This document shows, piece after piece, positions 51,397 through 62,200 of a stretch of 64,000 bases of DNA. Position 1 is the first letter of the stretch. The number at the start of each line of letters is the position of its first letter. The notes below the pieces were generated by a model. It was not told the origin of the DNA and searched no databases. It saw nothing but the letters and a program-made list of their open reading frames with translations. Source of the DNA: Alviniconcha marisindica (taxonomy: Eukaryota; Mollusca; Gastropoda; Provannidae); assembly GCA_018857735.1 (NCBI GenBank), contig JABMCL010000737.1, positions 1,300,001-1,364,000 of the forward strand, in the 5' to 3' direction. Position numbers and translations under genes: made by a program.

Positions 51397-54300
51397 CTGC
51401 AACACGCATACAATAATTATGACAATGGTGTAACTGCAACGTACAGCAAGCGCAAAACCAGCATTATGTCTGGTCAGAACAACAATCATATTGGCAAGAT
51501 AACCGCAACATGTACAAACTCGCCACTTAGTGACATAACTATGTCACTACCAGCGATAGTGAAACGAGCAAAGCAACCATCAACTTTGCAATACAATTTA
51601 AACCCTTTTAATGCCCACCAATCAAATATTGTCACGCCCAGTGGCTGTGCTTCTAGCATCCTTGCACAGGACAGAGTGGAATTTCAGTGTGGAGAACTTT
51701 GAAGGGAGGACTGTGTGAGACGTCACTTACAGGCAGCTTGACTTCCATAGGGGTTGGCTGCTGGGAAAGGGGCAGGTTTTCCTTGGATGGTGTGGTGATG
51801 CCTTCAGGCTCTATGTACTCGCTGCGCTTCTCTTTGTTCTTCTTCCTCTTCTCCTTCTTCTCTTTCTTCTCCTTCTCTTTCTTGGCCTTTTTATCTTTCT
51901 TTTTCCTGGGTTTCTGCAGAAGGAGAAAACAGGCTTGTGGCTCTAAGTGCAGCATCAACTTTGCAAAATGACATTTTCACCCATTGCTCAGTATTTAGTT
52001 GTTACACCCACAAGACAAGGTGGGGGAGGGAGACAAAGCAAGAGTGTGAAAGAAAGAGAGAAGACAGAGAAAACAAGAGAGAGAGACAGACAGAGACAAC
52101 AAGAGAGAGACAGACAGACAGACAGAGACAGAGAGAGAGAGACACAGTGAGAGACACAAAGAGAGAGAGAACAGAGAACGGAGGAAGAGAGAGACAGTGA
52201 GAGAACAGAGAATGGAGAAAGAACAGTAAAAAAAATATACATACATAAAAAAGGAACAAAGATTTTTAAAAATTAAAATACAAAAATAAATAAAACTAGG
52301 GGATCCAGAAATCAGTTTATCAAAGTGAATTCAACTGTTTTTTGTCTTTTTTATTTTTTAAAGTGAGTGCCTAACCCACCTCGTCTGCCTCTCTTGGCGT
52401 GTGGTCTTCTTCCTCAGATGTCAGCACCACTTCAGCAGCAGACACTTTCACAGAAGGCACAGCAGCAGCAGCAGCAGCAGCAGCCGTGACTACTGCATCA
52501 TCACTACAACCACCACCATTGGCACTGATATCACCAGCCTCAGCTTTCTGTGCCGTGGCATCATTGCCAGACAGCCAGAAGTCTAAGTCATCACCCTGAA
52601 AACAAACAAAACATTAACAATATGACTAATAGGAGAATATGTCATATCATAAGAATGCTTGTGTGTGTGTGTGTGTGTGCATGTGTGCGTGTGCGTGCAT
52701 GTGTGTGCGCATGTGTGTGCGTTTAGAATGATCTCTATGGACAAGATTTTGCGCTTTACAAATACTTCAGTTATCACTATATCTGATCAGTTCAGAGGCC
52801 ACTGGGCTGGAAGCAGGCAATGGGTGCTAGTGAAAGAGGACTTTAAGCAAAGACATCAACTGGCCAGAAAACAGAGAAAGAGTACAAACATTAATTCCTC
52901 CTTTGCAGGTTTTTGTAGAAGTATTTCCTCTGATATAAACTTGAGCTCCCTCAGTGCGAAGCCATGCTGGTTCACTCCTAACCCATGAGAAGTAGGAAAA
53001 GGTTGGCTCATGCATAACATACCCACCTGCCAAACTTGTCTGTGAAGTCACTTTGCCCAACGCAAAATGACAGCACTCACTGCCATGTTTTTGTGATTTT
53101 CAAAAGTAAATTTTTAACAGCATTTTCACATGCTATTTTTAATAACATTTTTACGAAACTGACCACAAACAACCAGACCACCACAGGGTATGCTGTAACC
53201 TTATCTTGCTCAGTTTAACCAAACTCAAAGCCATGGCAATTCTACACACACACACGCTGAATGATTCACAACTTCTAAATGTTTTAACAGTGTTCACTTT
53301 TGTTTCTAGATGTTAAAAGAACATCACAGAAGAACTAAACCTAGGTTGTTTGCAAAATGACACTGAGCACATCAGTAATTGCTGAGAGGACCCTTGAAAA
53401 CATCATGTCAAATGCACAGGATGAATATCATTGAGCCCAGCAGCAAGGCAAAAGCAGCAGCTTTCCCACAAGCTAGTCAAGCCAAGAATGAGTATCACCT
53501 ACCCTCACAGCTACCCTTGCAGCCAATCTAAACTGATGACGACACTGAACTCAGCAACAAGGGCCCATGTGGGTTCCACTAGCTAACCTTTTCTGTGTCG
53601 TTATGGTGCACTGAATTCTCTGTGGGAATTTCTTCCATGTTGTTGACGACCGTTTCCTCTTCTGCTTCCCTGGCTCCTGTGGCTAGAAGTAGACTGGGGC
53701 CATTCTCTTCATGAGACTCAGACTTGCTACGCTTCTTTTTGTCTTTCTGAAACACAGAAAGGGGAGAAAAAACACTTGAAAAACTGACAGACAGACATAA
53801 ACAATATCAATCAATCTACCATGGCAATCTGGCTAGAACCAGAAAACACTTGAATAAGAAATAAACACACATAAAAGAAAATCAGTCAATTAATCTACCA
53901 TGCAACCGCATCTTCCGTTTGCACGTGCTCTTGAGGCAGAAGAAAAAAAAAGCAGGCTCTTGAAAATTCACCTTGGATTTTTTCTCCTTCTTCTCTTTCT
54001 TGTCTTTGTCCTTCTTGTGCTTCTTCTTGTGCTTTTCAGGCACCACCGCTCCAGCCACGTCCCCGGCCCCCTCCGACCGTGGCTCGTCTAGCACAATCCG
54101 ATGGGTCCGCACTGGTAATGTCTCATCATCTCTCAAGGGACTGTCGGTAGAATGATTCAAGCCATCAGGAACACTGGGTTTTGCATGCTTGTAATCAGCA
54201 CAGTGGCAAAAACAGGTTAGGTGTGTATGTGTGTGTGTGTGTGTGGGGGGGGGGGCAGTTATGTGCATGTGTGTCTGTGTGTATGCGTCTGCGTGAGACT

Positions 54301-55240
54301 GTGTGCCTGTATAAGAGAGAGGCAGATGGGGTGCTGTTGTGGACCAACATGAAAAGGGAAAGGAGATGAATAAAATGGGGAGTAAGTTATACTGCAAAAG
54401 ACAGAAATTATACAAGAACTGACAAAAACAAGAAACGTCACACAAGACAGAGCTGATTTAGAGACGAAACACTCACGCATCCAGATTGATGTCAAGCATC
54501 TTGTAAGGATCCTTGTTGCCGTCATCCTCTTTGTCCGACGTAGTCTCAACCCCCTGCCACACACCACAAACATGTTGTACTAGCTGTACAGTCCTGCATG
54601 CTATTCTGCCTAGGGTCAGTATCAACCAACTGTGCTGTAGGAAGCAGACTGCCACCATGTTCCTACAACCCCCATACCTCCCCCTTGCCATCACATTTCA
54701 TACGTCATTACATTACTGGTCCCCTCTTTCACTGCTCATTGCAGCAAAACGTAACTCCACAATAGCACAGGGCAAAATACGTGAAACTGTTCTCACATGC
54801 TGCCAAAAAGAAAGAACTTTGAGTTTATTAATGTCTTCGGGTCACAGAAGCTATGGCCAGCTGATGCTGTCTGTCCAATGATTTTCACAGCGAGCGATGC
54901 AAGCAAGAAGAAGTATAGGCACACACAGCTTCCCCTTACGTCTGGTGCATCTAGCACAGTGCTGACAGCATGCATCTGCTCCACGTCTTCCTCCGACTCG
55001 CTCCCCTTGCCCTTCCGCCGCTTCTTCTTGCCCTTCTTGTGACCTTTGCCATCCTTGCGGCTTCTATGGGATTTCTGGCCATCCAGCTGCATGTACTTGT
55101 CGGATGAAGACAGCCCTGCAAAGAAAGCGGCAAAGCTCATTCTCAGCTCAGCACACACAACTGCAATGCTCAATGCTGACAATTTATTTGTCTGATGAAG
55201 ACAGCCCTGCGAAGAAAGCACTGCAGCTCATTCTCAACTG

Positions 55241-55275
<35 letters not shown>

Positions 55276-57097
55276 CATTCTGACAATTTACACGTCTGAC
55301 AAAGACAGCCCTCTCAGGAAAGCTCTACTGCTCATTCTCAGCTCAACTCTGACATAAATTCTGGCAATTTACTCACTTGATGAAAACAGCCCGTGAAGAA
55401 AGCACTGCCACTATTCTCAGGTCAACACATACACACACATCTCAACACTTGATTCTGTCAATTTACAAAGCCCAATTTTTGGCATGAAGAAACACACACA
55501 CACAAACACATACAAGGTCAGAGAAGGACTGCAACACCAGCAATCAAAATGGAGAAATTACTGATCAAGGGAAGCGCAAAATAGGACTGCCACAGTTTCA
55601 CTCATGAAGAGCGCCCAGCAATTGCATGGTCTGTACATACAACTTATCACAAATGAAAAGAAACACCACCAACAAAGTCACTTTTTCATGTCTTCCATAT
55701 TCATCATGTGCCTGGATTTTGGCATCCTCTGCCTAGATTTTGCTGTCATCCCCACAACTGCCAAACCTAAAAACTACTGATTTGTTCATCCTTGGCCTAA
55801 AAGGAGAAGACCAGTTTGTTCAGACAAATCTGTGGCTGGGGCAGAGGCAATTGTAAATCCAAGTTGTCAGCATACCTGGCACATGCAGTGACACAGTGAG
55901 ATCGATGGCAGCTACCCAGTTATCAACATACCTAACATATGCAGTGGTACAGTGAGATCGATGGCAGCTACCCAGTTGTCACATACCTGGCACATGCAGT
56001 GGCACAGTGAGATCGATGGCAGCTACCCAGTTGTCACATACCTGGCACATGCAGCAGCACAGTGAGATTGATGGCAGTTACCCAGCTGTCAACATACCTG
56101 GCACATGCAGAGGCACAGTGAGATTGATGGCAGTTACCCAGCTGTCAACATACCTGGCACATGCAGTGGCACAGTGAGATCGATGGCAGCCACAGGTATG
56201 CCACTGATGTCGTTTCCTCGTTGGGACTTTTTGTTGGATCCATCATCTTTCAGGTAGTGGGGGTTGTGCTCCTGCTCTGTACGCCGTGCCTCACGGCGCT
56301 GAAAAGGTTTTGTTCAATGAGTTCCTCTGCCACTTGAATTGCTGATCTATACTTCAAATGCTGAAGACAAATCCATTTAAAACAGGAAAAAGAAAAAAAA
56401 ATCACCTGCATGGCAGTTTCAAGGCCAGTCTCCTGGAATCCCTGAGCTGGATGCTAACATTAGGTGCAACTGAACATGTACTGTTCTTCTCTCTTTCTGA
56501 AGTTGTACTAGTTATCATGATCATTCACACGCTCTTTTGATGTATTCAGTTTATGGTATGCTTACACGTCCTCAGGGGCTGATTTGCACTTAGATCTTTG
56601 TCTCACAAAATCTTTTAAACCCTGGTCCCTGTCAAATGAGGTATTATCGTCAGTTTATTACCATCACCTTTCTCTCCCTAACTCTCTAACACCTCCTATC
56701 CCAGGTGCATAGCCGGTTACAGTGCACAGCCAGAGTAGTCCTGCTTAAGACAGAGGTACAACATTCTCTTACTTTTTCTATCTCCTCTGGGGTGGGCTCT
56801 GGCATCTGTCTGGAGGATTCCAGCTGATATGTACTCCTGAAACACAAGGCAAGAAAATGAACTATATGTACATCAAACTCAAATGATGAAACAAAGCGCA
56901 CTCACACACACAAAATCTCTGACAGAATACTTTAAAACATGTTTTTAAAGACTGGGCGCTCTCACAAGTGCAGTCAAGTGTTATGAACACTGAAAAACTG
57001 AAATGTCACATAAAATAAAAAAAAAAAAAAAAAACACACTGTTTTCCTGCTCCACATTTGTGTCGGCAAATCAAGCACAGTTTTTGTTTGTTTGTCC

Positions 57098-57146
<49 letters not shown>

Positions 57147-59157
57147 TTTGATATCTTAAAATCCAATTACAGGAAAGAGAAAGAACAAAAAAGGAGGAAG
57201 ACATTTCAAGCTGACCTGTGTTCATCTGAGCCGATGGAAGAGAAGAACCCGACCACAGAAGTCTCCTCTTCATCACTGCTGTCAGACTCAGGCTGGTTGA
57301 TCCAGGCATCCAGGTCCAACCTGAGGTCACACAGACAACACTGTACAGGCCTTTATGCACCAGCTTCACACAGACAACACTGTACATGCCTTTAATGCAT
57401 CAGCTTCACACAGACAATATTGTACATGTCTTTAATGCATCAGCTTCACACAGACAATACTGTACATGTCTTTAATGCCTCAGCTTCACACAGACAATAC
57501 TGTACACGTCTTTAATGCACCAGCTTTACACAGACAATACTGTACATGTCTTTAATGCATCAGCTTCACACTGACAATACTGTACATGTCTTTAATGCAC
57601 CAGCTTCACACAGACAATACTGTACACGTCTTTAATGCACCAGCTTTACACAGACAATACTGTACATGTCTTTAATGCATCAGCTTCACACAGACAATAC
57701 TGTACATGTCTTTAATGCCTCAGCTTCACACAGACAACACTTTACACGTCTTTAATGCATCAGCTTCACACAGACAACACTGTACACATCTTTAATGCAC
57801 CAGCTTTACACAGACAATACTGTACATGTCTTTAATGCATCAGCTTCACATAGACAACACTGTACATGTCTTTAATGCATAAGCTTCACACAGACAACAC
57901 TGTACAAGCCTTTTAAGCACCAGCTTGAGTCACTGCTCCAAAGTAAGTTTGTATGCTTGACATTTAATGCCCTGTCAACCACAAAGGTCACATAAGGACA
58001 AAAAACAATTCATCAAATGACAGGTAAGTCTGATTCACTGATCATGATACACTTATGTTGGAGAAAGCATCATCAAATGACACACTTATGTAGGAAAAAG
58101 AAGCAAAGAAAAAGCTGAATGCACTGACAAAGCCATAGTTAGAGTGACAGGCAAAATTCCTGGCAGCAGGTGAAACATGCAAAGTTACATTCTGACCTGC
58201 TGCCGGCTTAAGAGAAGCAGTCTTAATAGCTGTGGATTCTTGACAGAGGTGACCAGAATTTCTCCACTTCTTGCACTCTATCACTGGGCAGTACTCAGAA
58301 TGTGCTATCACTATCAGTACACTCTAACTGTACAGTCATCAAGTACAAACACATTTACCACAAACCAATATACAAATCAATCCAGAGTTTTCAGTGGAAC
58401 AGATTTGACAGTAACCACTAAACCTTTTGCACATTACTAGATTTTTAGTTTTGGCCATTTATTTATGGTATCAGCCCTAAAAACTGAGATATGAGGTTTC
58501 AATCAGGCATTAAACAAGAAGTTCAAAACCTTATGTCATCGTTTCTGGCAAAACACCTCCAGGGAAAAACACATGATACATCTATTTTAACAGAAAGCAG
58601 CAATCCGTTTTGCAAACAATATTCATTACAATGTGTTCAGATAAATCCTGAATATTTGAAAGTGCAAAGTGGGGAGGTTTAGGTGAACAACAAAGAAAGG
58701 AGAAGAGTTATGTTTTAGTCACTAAATCAGTCACCGATGATGTACAGCTTGTGGAAAGTATACTTAGCATTAGAACTCAATGAGAATACAGCAACCACAT
58801 GAACAAATTCCTGACTGACTGGCAATGCCCCAACACCATCACGGCTGGGGTAAGTGTGTTCAATTCCCAACTCACCCTTCCGGTACAGGCACCTTGCGTT
58901 GCGCTTTTGCGGCCACAGGGTTTAATTCTCCAGCATAGAGAGCGGCCAGTTCATCGCCCACCGTCACCCCTTTGTCACGGATCTTGATCACGTACTTCAC
59001 CAGGGCCAGCATGCTGCAGGCCTGTCAGCAAACCAGGGGCACAAACAGTCAGTGTTCCATACGTTATACAGCCACATCTGTACAATGGGCAGAATAAAAC
59101 TTCATTGACATGAGCAGTGTGTATGTGTGCGGTGATGGGGTGGGGGTGGGGCAAGCA

Positions 59158-59232
<75 letters not shown>

Positions 59233-62200
59233 TGATGGGGTGGGGTGGGCAGCTTAAAGCATGCAAGCATGCGTGTGTGTTTGTGTGTGGGGGGGGGGGG
59301 TGTTGGGGGGGGTTTAGAGTCAAGAACAGAAAAGCAGGTAATAATATTTCCATTTCTCTAGCAGCCTCAGTGCAATGTTCATACTAATTTTATCTGTCCT
59401 TTTTTTGCTTTAGTCTTTTTATTGGTGAAAAGACATTTTCCTCAAGGCAGAATCAGAAGTTAGAGTGATCAATTGAACTGACTGCATATCATATACCACT
59501 AAATGCCACTATCTTTTCTTTTCTTTTTTACATTTACCTAAAGCAGTTCTACCCTCATCCCACTCAAATCAGCCCTGCTCATCCTGGTCTTATTACTCCA
59601 AAATGTCTAGGCCTCTGCATGGTACAAATATGCATCCCCCACATCCCCACTAAAAATGTATAAAACTCTTTTTGCTATTGTCTACCTTGCCCTACTCTAC
59701 AAATCAAACCAGTGCCCCTCCTACACCTCCAGATACTCATAAATACAGCTCTAATATATTTCATCAGGGTAATTTATACAGTACGACTACAGGCAGTGCC
59801 AGCCATCCCCCCAAATGTCCTCCCCCAACTCATCCCTTTTCCATGCCCCTACCCTCTCCTGGATCTCCAGGTCACCACTCCATACAGATTCATGCACCTA
59901 CCCTCTCCTGGACCTCCAGGTCCCCCACTGTACATGAAGATTCATGCCCCTACCTTGGACCTCCATGTCCCCACTCTGCACACATTCATGCCCCTACCCT
60001 CTCCTGGACCTCCCGGTCTCCAGTTATCCCAGATTCATGTCCCTACCCTCTTCTAGACCTCCATGTCCCCTCTCTACACACATTCATGCACCTACCCTCT
60101 CCTGGACCTCCAGGGTCCCACTGTACATGAAGATCCATGCCCCTACCTTGGACCTCCAGGTCCCCACTCTGCACACATTCATGCACCTACCCTCTCCTGG
60201 GCCTCCATCTCCCCACTCTCCACAGATTCCTGCACCTACATCATGCACCTACCCTCTCCTGGGCCTCCATTCCCCACTCTCCACAGATTCCTGCACCTAC
60301 ATCATGCACCTACCCTCTCCTGGACCTCCAGGTCCCCACTCTCCACAGATTCCTGCACCTACATCATGCACCTACCCTCTCCTGGACCTCCAGGTCCCCA
60401 CTCTCCACAGATTCCTGCACCTACATCATGCACCTACCCTCTCCTGGACCTCCAGGTCCCCACTCTCCACAGATTCCTGCACCTACATCATGCACCTACC
60501 CTCTCCTGGACCTCCAGGTCCCCACTCTGCACAAAGATGGGCAGCTTCTCCTGCAGGGTGGTGTGCACTTGCTGGATGGCATCCGCGTCATTCTCATCTT
60601 CCAGGCGGCGGACCACCTTGCAGTACAGCTTGAGCAGGTTCTGCACGTAGATGCTCTGGATGTGGCCCGGCAGGGAGGTCAGCTTGGGCCGCAGCATCGC
60701 CTCCAGGGTCTGCTGAGGCTCCTTCAGGTGTCTGTGTCACAGCACAGCAGATGTATACAGTATGGGACAGATTTTAGGCTGAAGTTGTTACCATTCTGAA
60801 GTTGTTGTCTCAAGGTGTCTCTGTCACAGCACAGCAGATAAAGAGCACGGGACAGAGTTTCAGGCCGAAGTTGTTACCATTTTGAAGTTGTTATCTCTCA
60901 AGGTCACAATCATTACAACCTGAACCTGCTGCGTGCAGCAACAATCCCACCGGTATACCAAGTTTTTGTTCTAGGACTTTGTTTGTAGGCTTCTCTCTCT
61001 ATGAATAATTTTCACGGTCTGAAGAGTCTCATGCATGGAAATGACATGCTTTCATAAAATGTTAAGTATTCAAATTTCAAATTGCAGTGAGCTTTGGAAA
61101 TGGGAGGGCAAGCTGGGAATAGGCAAGAAGAGTGTCAGAACAGGAGGGAACGAGAGACAGAAGGAGGAGGAGGTGCTGGAACAAGAACAGGCAAGCTAAT
61201 GATACTTACTCAGAGAACTCGCCACATATCCAGGCAGCAGCATACAGGACTTCGCAGATTCCATTACGCTGAGAGTTGCTGGCCAGCAAATGAGAGTTCT
61301 CCAGCAGAATGGCCTGGAAAAAGGTCACACTGACTCATAAAGTACTCACTCCTCATGCATGTTGTACTCCACACTGCAGTTGCCAAATGACAAGACACAC
61401 AGTGAACCTGCAAAGGAAAGACAGCAGCAATGCATTCTGTACATTGCTTGATCCACACTAAAGTGAACAGTTGCCTCTTCTTGAAGTAGTCTTCGTCCAA
61501 GGCATCAGAGCTTTATGAACTCAAGGGAGCCCCTCCTTTAATGACGTTTTATGATTGGAGTGAATTTATGATGAGTGTACTTGGCACCACCAAACATTCC
61601 TTGTGCAACTGTATTGACACTTGGCAATAAAGTTGTACTGTATCCTAAAAATTAAGCTAAAATGTGATGGGAAAACAATCTGAAACAAGAATGACTGCTA
61701 GCGCTCTGAAATAAGATCCAAACATATATAAGGTTAAAAAAAGCACTATTTATTAGGACACAAATATTTGGGGTATTAACCCCTTCACTGCCATGATGTC
61801 ACCTGAAAATGACCAGTAAAAGTGCGAAACTTGAAACTCTTTAGCCTTTTTGTTTTCTTTTTTGCACTGGCATGTGAAAGGATTTTCATAAAAATGCACA
61901 GCAGTGAAAGTAAATGTGTTAAGGACCAGAAAATATACTGTTTGTGTGCGCGTCCGTGCATCTTTCAGCCTGGAAATTTTACAGGTTGAGGCAGTGAAGG
62001 GGTTAAGCTACAAAATGACACTTAAACAACATTCAAATGGTGAACTACACAAAAATGAGATGGAGAGCTAAACCTGGACACTGGACATGAAAACAACATA
62101 GCTCAACCAAAAACAGGTAAACGGTTTAGCTCTCCATCTCATTTTTCATAGTTTTTCACCGTTTAACTGTTGTTTAAGTGTCATTCTGTAGCTTCATAAG

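Noticed and set aside
59672..60799. Plus-strand Pro/Leu/His-rich frames of up to 229 codons
   Set aside because: Antisense to the AP3D1 exon and its derived minisatellite; the true coding strand is minus.
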